Assembly: GCF_000161835.1 (NCBI RefSeq)
Contig: NZ_GG697169.2
Span: forward strand, 231,832-295,831
From: Thalassobium sp. R2A62
Lineage (GTDB): Bacteria; Pseudomonadota; Alphaproteobacteria; Rhodobacterales; Rhodobacteraceae
Reading direction: 5' to 3'
Length of the DNA stretch: 64,000 nucleotides
The notes beneath the pieces were generated by a model. That model worked only from the letters and a program-made list of their open reading frames with translations. It made no database searches and was not told where the DNA came from. The translations under genes were made by a program, and so were the position numbers. Shown here piece by piece: positions 6,786 to 16,027 of the stretch (within the stretch, counting starts at the first letter, position 1; every line of letters starts with the position of its first letter).

Positions 6786-9700
6786 TTATTTGGCAGGTAC
6801 AGCTGAGGTGGGAACACGTCGACTTGCCCGTTTCTCACCCAGCATCAACATCGCAGGTGTCACGACCAACGTCAGGATCGTCGCAATCACCAAACCGCCT
6901 GCAATCGCTGATGACAGTTCTGTCCACCACTGCGTTGACGGTGCGCCATAGACAACTTCGCGTGTGAAGAAGTTCAGGTTCACCCCGATCACCATCGGCA
7001 TCAGGCCAAGAGCTGTTGTGACCGATGTCAGGATCACGGGCCGCAGACGCTGTGCGCCTGTCCGAAGCGCCGCTTCTAGTGGCGATTGCCCCGCCCTCTT
7101 GAGATCGTTGTATGTATCAATCAGCACGATGTTATTGTTCACCACGATCCCTGCCAAGGCTATGACGCCAATCCCGCCCATGACAATGCCGAATGGGCGT
7201 CCTGTAACAATGAGGCCCAACAGCACACCTGCGATAGAGAATATGATGGCCGACATCACAACGAAGGCTTGGTAGAAGTTGTTGAACTGCAAAACCAAAA
7301 TCACGAACATCAGGAAGATGGCCGTTGCAAATGCCCCGATGAGGAAGATCATGCTTTCGGCTTGATCCTCTGCCTCACCAGCAAAGCTGAACTCCACACC
7401 ATCGGGTAGATCGGTGGCGTTCAACGCAGCATTAAGTGCAATGACCTGATCATTTACCAAGATACCTGGTGCGACGTTTGCCTCAATTGTAGCCACACGT
7501 TTTTCATCTATACGGCGGATTACGCCTGTACGGTCTGACGGTGTGAAGGTCACAAAGTTCGCGATCGGGACTAGACCCGCCGATGTTGGCACACGCAGAC
7601 TGCCAAGCTCTGCCAATGTGCGTTCTTCACGAGGGAACCGCACACGGATATCCAAACTGCCATCTACGTCATCAGGTCGATAGTCGGCCACGGTGATGCC
7701 TTGAGTCAGCAATTGCACGGCTTGTCCCAGAAGGCTCACGTCTGCGCCGAAACGTGCTGCTTCCGCACGGTTCACAAGGATCGAAACCTCGACACCTGGC
7801 ACTGGGCGGGTATCAGTTACATCGCTGAACCCACCAAGACCGTCCATGATGTCGCGCACTTGCTGCACCGCTTCGTTCTGCACATCAGGATTGCGGGCTG
7901 TGATTTGCAGGTTCACTGGTTTTCCAGCCGTCGGGCCGCCACTTTCCGTTTGCACCTGCACGTCGATACCTGCGATGTCGGACACACTTTCACGGATATC
8001 AACACCAATCTCTGCGGCAGTGCGACGGGTGTCCCATGGCATGAGTTCCAATTGCAACGTGCCTATCGTTTCTTCGTCCCCTTGGCCTGCGGACATCAGG
8101 GATCGTGCATAGACACTTGCGATTTCTTTATAGGGTAGGATGCGATCCTCGACAGCCCGCACCAGTGCGTCCCTTTCGAAGATCGAGAAGTTGTCACGGG
8201 CACGAACTTGCACCTGCATGAAGTCAGGCTCAATAGATGGGAAGAAACTGACGCCTTTGCCTAACTGCCCGTAGGCACCGAACCCGCCCAGCAAAAGAGC
8301 TATCGCTAAAAGTAGCGTAGCAGCAGGACGTGTGATCGCCCATTCCAGCAGCCTTACATAGCCGCCAGTGAATCCACCCATTTCGCGTGGATCACCAAGT
8401 TCAGCAGCATACAGGGCTGCCTTGGCATTGGCCGATTGCGGTGGGCGTTTGCCGATTAAACCGCCCATGACTGGGATGAAGATCAGCGCCATAAACAAAG
8501 ATGCTGAGAGAGTCAGGATCACTGTGATGGGCAGGGATTTCATGAACTCACCCACCATGCCTGTCCAGAATAGGAGTGGGAAAAACACGGACAGCGTGGT
8601 CGCCGTTGATGCAATGATTGGCCACGCCATGCGTTTGGCTGCCTCCGAGTATGCCTGCTTTGCGGGCAAGCCCTCTTGTAGCTTTCGGTCGGCCAGTTCG
8701 GTGGTCACAATGGCTCCATCGACCAGCATTCCCACAACCAAGATCAATGCAAACAGAACGATGATGTTCATGGAAAAACTCATCGCCCAAAGCGCGACAA
8801 CACCCGCCAAGAACGCACCAGGGATGGATAGACCGACCAGCAAGGCAGACCGTGTGCCAAGCGCAAAAACGACCACGATCATTACAAGAATAACGGCGGC
8901 GATCACATTCGCCTCAAGGTCAGACAACCAGTCCTTAACCTGCACAGATTGGTCTTGCAGGTAGGTGACTTCAACATTATCCGGCCAATCGACGCTGAGC
9001 GCATCAACCAGTGCTTTTACTTCATTTACTGTGTCGATGATGTTGGCACCAGAACGTTTGGTTACCTCCAACGCCAAAGCGGGCTGGCCGTTGATGCGCG
9101 CAAAGGATGTAGGGTCCTCGAATGTGCGGCGGATCGTGGCCACATCGCCAAAGGTCACCACGGCATCACCGCGCACCTTTACGGGCATGGACATCACGTC
9201 CTCTAGGTCTTCAATCAGGCCAGGGACTTTCAGGACAATACGCCCGACGCCTGTCTCAATCGCACCAGCAGCAATCAGACGGTTATTGCGTTGAAGCTGG
9301 CCGATCAGTTCATCGAACGACAGGTTGTAGGTTTCAAACACTGTGGGGTCGATCAGCACCTCAAGGAATTCGAAACGTTGGCCACCAATATCGACCTCAA
9401 GAACACCGCTCAGGCCTTCGATTTCTTCTTGCATTTCGTTGGCAAGATCGTTCAAAGTCCGCTCTGGCATGGGTCCAGACAGGATTGCGGTGATGATCGG
9501 GAAAAGAGCTGTGTTGATCTCGGTAATCGTAATGTCACGGGCATCTTCGGGCAGGTCACCCTGCGCACGGTTCGCCGCTTCGCGCACCTTATCAAGTGCC
9601 TCTTGATTATCGCCGCCTGGCGCAAACTCAAGCTGGATAGATGCGAACCCTTCGGTCGCATCAGAGTTCATCGAAATCAGGCCAGCAATAGACCCGAACT

Positions 9701-9911
9701 CCGACTCCATTGGTTCCAACAATAGACGTTCGGCATCGGACGGGCTGATCCCGTCCAATCCTGACGAGACGTAAAATAAAGGTAACGGGATCTCTGGGTT
9801 AGCTTCTTTAGAAATAGCAGAATACGCATAGGCCCCCACCGACAGGATCAACAGCAGCGCCATGACCACAACGCGAGACCGCGAAAAGGCGAAATCAATG
9901 ATAGCGTTCAT
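6786..9911 (-). CDS. RND efflux pump inner-membrane permease (AcrB/HAE1-like)
   Basis: At 1041 residues this matches the AcrB/MexB length. A transmembrane helix lies at about 10-30, followed by the first large porter domain (about 30-335), a block of helices including the GMLVDGAIVTTEL segment of TM4 with its proton-relay acidic residue, a second porter domain (about 560-860) and the final helices. It would export substrates by proton antiport together with the adaptor encoded upstream. Its ATG overlaps the adaptor stop (ATGA at 9908-9911). No outer-membrane TolC partner is adjacent. The substrate cannot be inferred; the sequence resembles multidrug HAE1 pumps more than heavy-metal CusA types. 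Confidence 0.93.
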   Translation of the reverse strand: MNAIIDFAFSRSRVVVMALLLILSVGAYAYSAISKEANPEIPLPLFYVSSGLDGISPSDAERLLLEPMESEFGSIAGLISMNSDATEGFASIQLEFAPGGDNQEALDKVREAANRAQGDLPEDARDITITEINTALFPIITAILSGPMPERTLNDLANEMQEEIEGLSGVLEVDIGGQRFEFLEVLIDPTVFETYNLSFDELIGQLQRNNRLIAAGAIETGVGRIVLKVPGLIEDLEDVMSMPVKVRGDAVVTFGDVATIRRTFEDPTSFARINGQPALALEVTKRSGANIIDTVNEVKALVDALSVDWPDNVEVTYLQDQSVQVKDWLSDLEANVIAAVILVMIVVVFALGTRSALLVGLSIPGAFLAGVVALWAMSFSMNIIVLFALILVVGMLVDGAIVTTELADRKLQEGLPAKQAYSEAAKRMAWPIIASTATTLSVFFPLLFWTGMVGEFMKSLPITVILTLSASLFMALIFIPVMGGLIGKRPPQSANAKAALYAAELGDPREMGGFTGGYVRLLEWAITRPAATLLLAIALLLGGFGAYGQLGKGVSFFPSIEPDFMQVQVRARDNFSIFERDALVRAVEDRILPYKEIASVYARSLMSAGQGDEETIGTLQLELMPWDTRRTAAEIGVDIRESVSDIAGIDVQVQTESGGPTAGKPVNLQITARNPDVQNEAVQQVRDIMDGLGGFSDVTDTRPVPGVEVSILVNRAEAARFGADVSLLGQAVQLLTQGITVADYRPDDVDGSLDIRVRFPREERTLAELGSLRVPTSAGLVPIANFVTFTPSDRTGVIRRIDEKRVATIEANVAPGILVNDQVIALNAALNATDLPDGVEFSFAGEAEDQAESMIFLIGAFATAIFLMFVILVLQFNNFYQAFVVMSAIIFSIAGVLLGLIVTGRPFGIVMGGIGVIALAGIVVNNNIVLIDTYNDLKRAGQSPLEAALRTGAQRLRPVILTSVTTALGLMPMVIGVNLNFFTREVVYGAPSTQWWTELSSAIAGGLVIATILTLVVTPAMLMLGEKRASRRVPTSAVPAK

Positions 9912-11155
9912 TCGCTTTGCTCCCCTGCCATGGGCGCCACAGTTTCAGTCTCATTCACAAAACCTTGGCCAACAGTGATGACATTCACGCTTTTGGGCAG
10001 GCCCGTGACCCAGATACCATCGATCTGTGCTTTGACGACTTGGACCAGAAAGAACTCGACCACGTTGTCGGCGTTGACGGTTTTGATGCCCAACGCACCC
10101 ACTGAGTTCAACGACACGATAGAGGGGGACAGGAAGTGCGCCGTGACTTCGCCTGTGGGGATAATCACCTCAGCAGAGATACCTGCGGGGATTGCGCTAT
10201 CTTCGTTCTCAACCTCGATCTCAGCAAGGAACGTGCGGGTTTCTGACGCAGCAGAAGTGCCAACAAACGTCACAACCCCATCACGCTCTTCACCTGTGAT
10301 GAAACGAACCGTTGCAGGCTGACCAACAGAAAGTTGGGTAAGCGATTGCTGTGGCACCTGAATGGCAACCGTCAATGGTGTGATGTCAACCAGGCGACCG
10401 ACCTCGGTTCCAGCTGACACAAACTCGCCCTCATCGACGTTCAACGTTTCAATACGACCGTCAAAAGCCGCTGTGATCGTAAGTGACTTTGCGGCTTGCT
10501 CCACCGCAGTCACTTGGCTTTGCACTGCCACCAGTGCAGCCCGTGCATCCGCAACGCGGTCCGCGGTCGCTACACCACGTTGCAACAGGCTCTCGGCATT
10601 TTCCAACTCTCGCTGCGCTAATGCCAATTCCTGCGCCACACGGTTCGCGTCGGCTTCATTGTTGGTCGGATCAAAACGGGCAATGACATCTCCCGCTGAT
10701 ACATCTTGTCCCTTACTCACCAGAACCTCTGCAATGTCGCCAGAAGTTTCGGCCCGCATCAGGGTGTCTCGATCAGGCAAGGCTTGACCCTCGGCCTGAT
10801 AAAACTGCGTGACCGTTTCAGCGAGTGATGTTGTGACAGCAACCGCTACGGGCTTCGGGTCTTCGCGGCCGATGACAGTATCAGTGTCTTCGGACGGAAT
10901 GATAAATCCACTTCCCATCCAGCCAACGATGGCCAATACCAACACCGCCGCGAACCAGCTAGAACGTGACGCACCTTTGTCCGACGAGAATGTCAGGCGC
11001 TGTGGTGCTTCGTCAGCCTCAGAAAGGTTATCTTTCTGAGGCGTCTTGTCCTGCGACGCTGGTGATGTCTCTGCGGACTTAACCTCTGGCGAATCGTTAG
11101 ATGCAATATCTTTCGCTGCATCCTTGGGGGGCGTCGTGTCGCTCTTATTGGTCAT
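9908..11155 (-). CDS. RND periplasmic adaptor (membrane fusion protein)
   Basis: The 415-residue protein has a long polar, Asp/Glu/Ser/Thr-rich cytoplasmic start (1-75), one membrane anchor (about 76-98, WFAAVLVLAIVGWMGSGF), then a lipoyl-like/hairpin/beta-barrel HlyD_D23 arrangement (DVSAGDVIARFDPTNNEADA, coiled-coil helices, ITAAFDGRIETLNVDEGEFV). This is the usual layout of adaptors that connect an RND permease to a TolC channel. The unusually long acidic cytoplasmic tail is a Rhodobacteraceae-type elaboration of unknown role. It begins 4 bp after the regulator and overlaps the permease, so all three genes form one operon. Confidence 0.9.
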   Translation of the reverse strand: MTNKSDTTPPKDAAKDIASNDSPEVKSAETSPASQDKTPQKDNLSEADEAPQRLTFSSDKGASRSSWFAAVLVLAIVGWMGSGFIIPSEDTDTVIGREDPKPVAVAVTTSLAETVTQFYQAEGQALPDRDTLMRAETSGDIAEVLVSKGQDVSAGDVIARFDPTNNEADANRVAQELALAQRELENAESLLQRGVATADRVADARAALVAVQSQVTAVEQAAKSLTITAAFDGRIETLNVDEGEFVSAGTEVGRLVDITPLTVAIQVPQQSLTQLSVGQPATVRFITGEERDGVVTFVGTSAASETRTFLAEIEVENEDSAIPAGISAEVIIPTGEVTAHFLSPSIVSLNSVGALGIKTVNADNVVEFFLVQVVKAQIDGIWVTGLPKSVNVITVGQGFVNETETVAPMAGEQSE

Positions 11156-11159
11156 TTTA

Positions 11160-11663
11160 TTAATCCTTCAGGGCTGTGGGCTGCTGCCCCGTTGTTGGGT
11201 CGTCGAAAGAATTGAGTTCGCTGAGGGCGACTGCAACCGCCGCATCCAATGATGCGTAGAAGTTTGCGTAGGCCGTAAGCCTGCCTACGGTATCAGCGTC
11301 GGCTGGGAGGCTTTGAATAGTCTGTGCAATGTCATCTTGGATGGAACGGTTCCGCTTCTGGATACCTTTCAACATCGTGCCGTAGGGATTCGCGGCAAGC
11401 TGGAAAAAATCCTGACGCTCACTGGGCTTTGTGACCCGCTTCACCAATCCGCGTTCTTCAAGAATACGAATACTAGTGCTGATGCTGGCACGGCTGACCT
11501 GAAGCTTGGTTGCCAAATCACCGAAGGAAACAACGTCACCGTCATAGATCAACAAGCCGAACACCCGCCCTGCAATGCGTGGTAACCCTTCGGCCTGCGT
11601 GATTAGACCCGTTTTCTCGATGAAATCGGTCCTAACTGGATCGTCTGATGCGTCTTTGGCCAT
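11160..11663 (-). CDS. GbsR/MarR-family transcriptional regulator
   Basis: The 167-residue protein carries a winged helix-turn-helix (about 25-95, with VSFGDLATKLQVSRASISTSIR as the recognition region) of the GbsR/MarR type and a helical C-terminal dimerisation part. It is the first gene of the efflux operon and a good AGGAG site precedes its ATG. It therefore probably controls its own operon from the inverted repeat at 11719-11742. Whether it represses or activates cannot be told from sequence. Confidence 0.85.
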   Translation of the reverse strand: MAKDASDDPVRTDFIEKTGLITQAEGLPRIAGRVFGLLIYDGDVVSFGDLATKLQVSRASISTSIRILEERGLVKRVTKPSERQDFFQLAANPYGTMLKGIQKRNRSIQDDIAQTIQSLPADADTVGRLTAYANFYASLDAAVAVALSELNSFDDPTTGQQPTALKD

Positions 11664-11718
11664 GCAAAGCTCCTCGTCTGTGAGGAGCGTTTAGTTCATG
11701 AGTTATGAGGCTGTAAAG

Positions 11719-11742
11719 TTTGTTCGGTTAAGACCAAACAAA
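11719..11742. promoter_or_regulatory. Inverted repeat, candidate operator of the efflux regulator
   Basis: TTTGTTCGGT-TAAG-ACCAAACAAA is a 10-bp inverted repeat with one mismatch and a 4-bp spacer, starting 56 bp upstream of the regulator ATG. The position and symmetry suit a MarR/GbsR dimer. The remaining 11743-12054 shows no gene; the minus-strand promoter of the efflux operon should lie here. Confidence 0.5.
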
Positions 11743-12054
11743 ACGCCACGTCACTAATTCAACTAATAGAGGAGATAGATGTATCATACGACTTGATCGG
11801 CCATTGAGCGAAAAAGCAGACGGAAAACGTAGTCCACAATTCTGCTAAGCTATTGATATGTTCGAGGCCGTTCGAGCCAAAAGAGTGGTCCATATCGTCA
11901 ATACTTTTGAGGGAAATGTGGTGTTATTTGTGGGCCGTGTGGGGGACTACGTCACCACCCAGATTTATCCAAAATTCTGCTGCGGCTTGAACTGCAGTCT
12001 ACATTGTGCACGGTTCCATTTAGGGACGTGAATGCAAGAGTGTAAGGATTGGCA

Positions 12055-12393
12055 ATGGGCGATGACACACAGGCGCCGATTAAACCGCTTGAACCGGATC
12101 AATGGGCGCAAGACCTGCGAAACGTCTATGCAGATATGAACGGCGCGCCCATCAACGTTCACAAGTTGATGGCTCATAGTCCTGATCTTTTGGGTGCGTG
12201 GTGGGGATTTCGGAACTACGCGGTTGATGGTGGGGCGCTGGGTCAGCCGCTCGGAGAGCTTGTCATCCTGCGTGTCGGCGCTCATTCGGCGTCATGGTAC
12301 GAATGGGGGTCACATGTGGACCGTGCGACGCGCAATGGAATGGGAGCGTTGAAAAGGGCTCGCCGCTTGGGGCGATTGGCTGGCCTTGATTAG
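12055..12393 (+). pseudogene. Carboxymuconolactone-decarboxylase-like gene, truncated and decayed
   Basis: After an AAGGA site, an ATG at 12055 opens a frame matching the N-terminal half of CMD/AhpD-like proteins (PINVHKLMAHSPDLLGAWWG, LGELVILRVGAHSASWYEWGSHVDRA). The expected Cys or acidic active-site part and the C-terminal helices are missing. After about residue 100 the reading degenerates, and a neighbouring frame shows traces of the continuation (KGLAAWGDW), which implies a frameshift near 12345. The family covers peroxidase-like and decarboxylase enzymes; no activity is expected here. Confidence 0.6.
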
Positions 12394-12710
12394 AGATTTT
12401 GCACGAGGAAAGCCTAAACCTAGTTTCTGAGGGTGACTTTCTGAAGTCGCAGCTGATCGGTTGCGCTTGCAACGAACGGTCAGTGGATGACTTTGTGAGA
12501 TTGCCGGGCGTGCCGACGCTCAGTGCGACACGTGCTTCTATCAAATTCATTTCCAACTCTGAAACGCGTCAGCTATTCGTGCTGCGGCGCTTGGTGGGGC
12601 AGGTGAATAGGTGTGGGCATCAACGGGTCGTGAACGCCTGCAGAACTAACCTTTGCGAATGCTGCCCAACCGTATATGCATCTACCGATCAACAACAAGA
12701 AAACAGGCAC
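12394..12710 (+). other. Decayed sequence between CMD remnant and desaturase
   Basis: This 317-bp stretch is open in the desaturase frame but its translation is not desaturase-like (polar, Cys-rich, no motif). It is probably degraded remainder of the CMD-like gene plus the promoter of the desaturase. I see no other gene or strong hairpin. Confidence 0.4.
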
Positions 12711-13739
12711 ATGTTCGATATATCAGAGACGCCCCTGCAAAAGGCCGAGACCCAGTCTGGGCGGGATTGGGTCAAAGTACTGTCTAAGTACCGTGATCCC
12801 AGCTTGTCGCGTAGTTCGTTTGAGCTCGCGATTACATTGGGCCCCTTCATACTATTGTGGGCGCTTGCATGGTGGTCGATGTCGGTCAGCTACTGGCTGA
12901 CTTTCACGATTTCTCTGTTCAACGCGGGGTTCTTGTTGCGCCTTTTTGCCATTCAGCATGATTGCGGCCACGGGGCGTTCTTTCAGAATCGTACGGTTAG
13001 TGACTGGATCGGACGTGTGATTGGTGTTCTGACTTTGACACCCTATGACGTATGGCGCCGGTCGCATTCTATTCACCACAGTTCGTCTGGAAATCTTGGA
13101 CGGCGTGGAATCGGCGATATCATGACTTTGACGGTGACCGAGTACCGCGATCTGGCTCCGATCAATCGCCTGGTTTACCGGCTTTACCGCAACCCGATCG
13201 TCTTGTTCTGCCTTGGTCCGGGGTATCTGTTCCTCGCTCAAAACCGGTTGCCTTTGGGTCTGATGGGTATTGGGAAATACTGGGTCAGTGCAATGTGTAC
13301 GAACGCTGCAATCTTTGTTTGGGTTGCATTGGTTCTGTACTTTGGTGGTTTGGCACCGATCTTGCTGATCTTCTTGCCATCGACCCTTCTTGCCGCGACG
13401 GCAGGGGTCTGGTTGTTCTACGTTCAGCATCAGTTTGAAACGACGCATTGGGAACCTGAGAGCGATTGGCAGCTGCACGAGGCTGCGCTCGAAGGAAGCT
13501 CGCATTATGTCCTGCCGCCCATGTTGCAATGGGTCAGTGCGAACATTGGAATTCATCACGTTCACCACCTCTATAGCCGCATTCCGTTCTATCGACTGCC
13601 AGAGGTGTTGCGTGATCATGCGGAGCTTGCAGAGAGCAATCGCATGACGATCCGGCAAAGCTTTCACAGTGTTCGGCTGCGGTTGTGGGACGCAGATGCC
13701 AGACGTTTGGTTTCTTTCGCTCAAGCACGGGTTCGCTAG
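12711..13739 (+). CDS. Membrane fatty acid desaturase
   Basis: From the ATG at 12711 the protein is 342 residues with three histidine boxes that bind the di-iron centre: HDCGHGAF (about 84), HSIHH (about 120) and HHVHH (about 283). Four or so membrane helices surround them. It introduces double bonds into acyl chains in the inner membrane using oxygen and electrons from a ferredoxin-type donor, and is closest in style to DesA/omega-type acyl-lipid desaturases. The frame is open back to 12399, but the upstream part lacks homology. The ATG at 12711 gives the natural start despite a weak ribosome-binding site. It is convergent with the demethylase operon. Confidence 0.88.
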   Translation: MFDISETPLQKAETQSGRDWVKVLSKYRDPSLSRSSFELAITLGPFILLWALAWWSMSVSYWLTFTISLFNAGFLLRLFAIQHDCGHGAFFQNRTVSDWIGRVIGVLTLTPYDVWRRSHSIHHSSSGNLGRRGIGDIMTLTVTEYRDLAPINRLVYRLYRNPIVLFCLGPGYLFLAQNRLPLGLMGIGKYWVSAMCTNAAIFVWVALVLYFGGLAPILLIFLPSTLLAATAGVWLFYVQHQFETTHWEPESDWQLHEAALEGSSHYVLPPMLQWVSANIGIHHVHHLYSRIPFYRLPEVLRDHAELAESNRMTIRQSFHSVRLRLWDADARRLVSFAQARVR

Positions 13740-13852
13740 GTTTAGCCAGCACTGCTATGACAGGGCTGGGCGCATATTGTTTGGTGTCGTTTGAAATTCA
13801 CAACCGGCGCAGTGCGTCCGTTGTGTTCCGGATGTTGATTCAGCCAAGCATA

Positions 13853-15007
13853 CTAGCTCGTTGAGGCGAGTGATTTTTTGGGATCGTAAAATGGAATAGG
13901 CACAACCGTGCACATCCGCTGATCGTCCAAGATGTCAACGCAAGCGACCCCGCCAACTGATGCATGTTCGGATTGAACCATAGCCAAGGCAATGTTCTTG
14001 CCTAATCTTGGAGAGTGGATTGCCGAGGTTACCTGACCGACTTGCGCGCCCTCTACCAAAACAGGCCAGCAAAAATCATTCGAGCCAACAAGCGGTTCAC
14101 CGTCAATTTCGAGACCGATGAGCCGCTGTGCGACACCTTCTGCCTTGATGTCTTTCAGAGCGGCCTTGCTGACAAAATCAGCGTCAATACCCAAATCGAC
14201 TAAGCGGCCAAGGTTTAGCTCGTAGGGGTTATTCGCAAGCGTCATGTCTGCATGATAGGACATCATCCCAGCTTCGATGCGGCGAATGCTGGATGTGTGA
14301 CCTGGCTTTAGCCCAAGCGGCGTTCCCACCTGCATGATGTGTTCCCATAGCTCGTCGCCGGCAGAACCGTCCCTCAGGAAAATCTCATATCCAAGTTCGC
14401 TTGACCAACCGGTGCGAGAGATGATGAGAGGAACCCCGTCCCAGTTATATTCCATGAACCGGTAGTATTTGAGTTCGGTCGGAGCATCTCCAAAGGCCGC
14501 GCGCAGGACATCACGCGATTTCGGGCCCTGCAGCTGCAACGGAGACACGTCAGGCTCGGAGATCTCAACATCCATTCCTGCATTCACGGCCACACCGCGC
14601 ACCCATAGCAAAACATCGCTGTCTGCAATTGAGAGCCAAAAATGGTCATCTGCCAATTTCAACAAGATTGGGTCGTTGATAATACCGCCTGCTTGGTCTG
14701 TGATCAGAACATATTTGCATTGGCCGACTTCGCATTTGGAAAGATCACGACAGCTGAGGAATTGCGTGAATTTGGCGGCATCGGGACCTTTGATCTCGAC
14801 CTGACGTTCGACCGCGACATCACACAAAATCGCCTCGTTCACGAGGTTCCAAAAGTTCTGGACCGGATCACCAAAATCGCGCGGGATATACATGTGGTTG
14901 TAGACGGAAAATCCCTTTGCCCCCCAGCGCAGCGCCGCGTCTGAAAAGGGTGACTTGCGCACCTGAGTACCAAAGCTGAATTGAGAGAAGTCGAGGTCGT
15001 TGGTCAT
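13853..15007 (-). CDS. DmdA-family (GcvT-like) tetrahydrofolate-dependent demethylase
   Basis: The 384-residue protein has the full GcvT/DmdA fold: an N-terminal aminomethyltransferase domain (about 20-270; VERQVEIKGPDA, CRDLSKCEVGQCKYVLITDQ, LQLQGPKSRDVL) and a C-terminal barrel (about 285-370). The segment KGFSVYNHMYIPRDF and the overall pattern resemble DMSP demethylase DmdA more than glycine-cleavage T protein. DmdA moves a methyl group from DMSP to tetrahydrofolate in the cytosol, giving methylmercaptopropionate. Substrate identity is an inference: GcvT paralogues with other substrates exist in roseobacters. It is the last gene of the operon, 34 bp after the rhodanese. The ATG at 15007 is preferred; an in-frame start at 15091 would overlap the rhodanese. 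Confidence 0.78.
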   Translation of the reverse strand: MTNDLDFSQFSFGTQVRKSPFSDAALRWGAKGFSVYNHMYIPRDFGDPVQNFWNLVNEAILCDVAVERQVEIKGPDAAKFTQFLSCRDLSKCEVGQCKYVLITDQAGGIINDPILLKLADDHFWLSIADSDVLLWVRGVAVNAGMDVEISEPDVSPLQLQGPKSRDVLRAAFGDAPTELKYYRFMEYNWDGVPLIISRTGWSSELGYEIFLRDGSAGDELWEHIMQVGTPLGLKPGHTSSIRRIEAGMMSYHADMTLANNPYELNLGRLVDLGIDADFVSKAALKDIKAEGVAQRLIGLEIDGEPLVGSNDFCWPVLVEGAQVGQVTSAIHSPRLGKNIALAMVQSEHASVGGVACVDILDDQRMCTVVPIPFYDPKKSLASTS

Positions 15008-15041
15008 TGTATGTTCCAGACAGGATTTATTGGAGAAAGTG

Positions 15042-15563
15042 CTATTCTTGAACGAGGTCGCCGCCGGCTTTTTTCCATGCGCCAACGCCACCCGTTAGGT
15101 TGACCAATGGGGACAATCCCATTTCCATCGCGACTGTCGCGGCCAAGGCCGAGCGTCCGCCAGATGCGCAATAAAACACATAGGTCTTGTCTTGATTGAA
15201 CTCTGGCTTGTGTGCAGGGCTATCTGGGTCGATGTGAAATTCGAGCATTCCACGCGAAGAGGCGACGGCCCCAGCGATGATGCCCGTTTTCGCCTGTTCT
15301 ATCCCATCGCGAAGATCGACAAAGACGTGGTCAGGTGAGCCGACCAGCGACATCGCTTCTTCTGCGCTGATTGCGGTGACTTGGGACAATGCATCTTTGA
15401 CGATGTCCTTTGCGCTCTTTGTGATGTTTTGCGGCATTTCCGAATTCCTTGTTCGTTTCGAGCGATACCATTTCAGCATCGCCCCGATTGGCCAATCAAC
15501 GGCCTCACCGCATCCGCAGCCACAGGCCGCAGGTACGCGCATGGTCGTCGATTTTTGCTTCAT
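15042..15563 (-). CDS. Rhodanese-domain protein with Cys-rich N-terminal extension
   Basis: Residues about 60-173 form a single rhodanese domain with the active-site loop CASGGRSA (Cys about residue 138), which carries persulfide sulfur in transfer or sulfide-handling reactions. The ATG at 15563 overlaps the previous stop (ATGA), which argues for translation from there. This adds about 43 residues containing CGCGCGEAVDWPIG, a compact possible metal-binding knuckle. An alternative start at 15437 (MPQNITKS) gives a plain rhodanese. In this operon it may accept sulfide or persulfide released from methanethiol oxidation. Confidence 0.82.
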   Translation of the reverse strand: MKQKSTTMRVPAACGCGCGEAVDWPIGAMLKWYRSKRTRNSEMPQNITKSAKDIVKDALSQVTAISAEEAMSLVGSPDHVFVDLRDGIEQAKTGIIAGAVASSRGMLEFHIDPDSPAHKPEFNQDKTYVFYCASGGRSALAATVAMEMGLSPLVNLTGGVGAWKKAGGDLVQE

Positions 15564-16024
15564 ATCGCCAGATCAAGCCGTGGCTTCCAAAACGGACGGA
15601 AGAGCTCGATCTTGGGGCATCTGTTCATCACGACTTGCAATCCGGCATCCTCGGCTAGCTTTGCTGCCGCATCGTCGTAGACGCCGATCTGGCCCCACAA
15701 AACCTTGGCGCCAATCGCGATCGCTTGTTCCGTTATCCCGTACAGCTCTTCTTTGGGGCGGAAGACCTCGACCATGTCCACAGGTCGATCAATTTCTTCG
15801 AGCGAATGAAAGACCTTGATGCCTCTGATCTCAGAGAGGTTCGGGTTGGGGTTAACCGGCATCATATCGTAGCCGGTTTCATGCAGCACCCGCAGTACGC
15901 CATAGCTGAATTTTGTCTTGTCCGCGCTGGCCCCGATCATTGCGATGGTTTTGACCGATTTAAGGATATCAGCGAGGTATTTGGCGTCGTAGTCGTACAG
16001 TTCGTCCAATGCATTGGCTGGCAT
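15560..16024 (-). CDS. CoA-binding-domain protein (YccU/CoA_binding_2 type)
   Basis: The 154-residue protein is a single Rossmann-like CoA_binding_2 domain (TIAMIGASADKTKFSYGVLR near residue 25, MMPVNPNPNLSEIRG near 55, GAKVLWGQIGV near 105). It ends with a conserved Cys motif (NRCPKIEL). Such proteins bind CoA and some act in acyl-CoA or sulfur metabolism, but the specific role is not established. It starts 3 bp after the ferredoxin and overlaps the rhodanese by 4 bp, so it is firmly part of the operon. Confidence 0.85.
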   Translation of the reverse strand: MPANALDELYDYDAKYLADILKSVKTIAMIGASADKTKFSYGVLRVLHETGYDMMPVNPNPNLSEIRGIKVFHSLEEIDRPVDMVEVFRPKEELYGITEQAIAIGAKVLWGQIGVYDDAAAKLAEDAGLQVVMNRCPKIELFRPFWKPRLDLAI

Positions 16025-16027
16025 GGA

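Noticed and set aside
8368..8964. 198-codon plus-strand frame opposite the RND permease
   Set aside because: Ser/Thr/Ile-rich antisense reading of a conserved membrane protein gene; no independent coding evidence.
12399..12710. N-terminal extension of the desaturase
   Set aside because: The translation before 12711 is not membrane-like and has no desaturase similarity.
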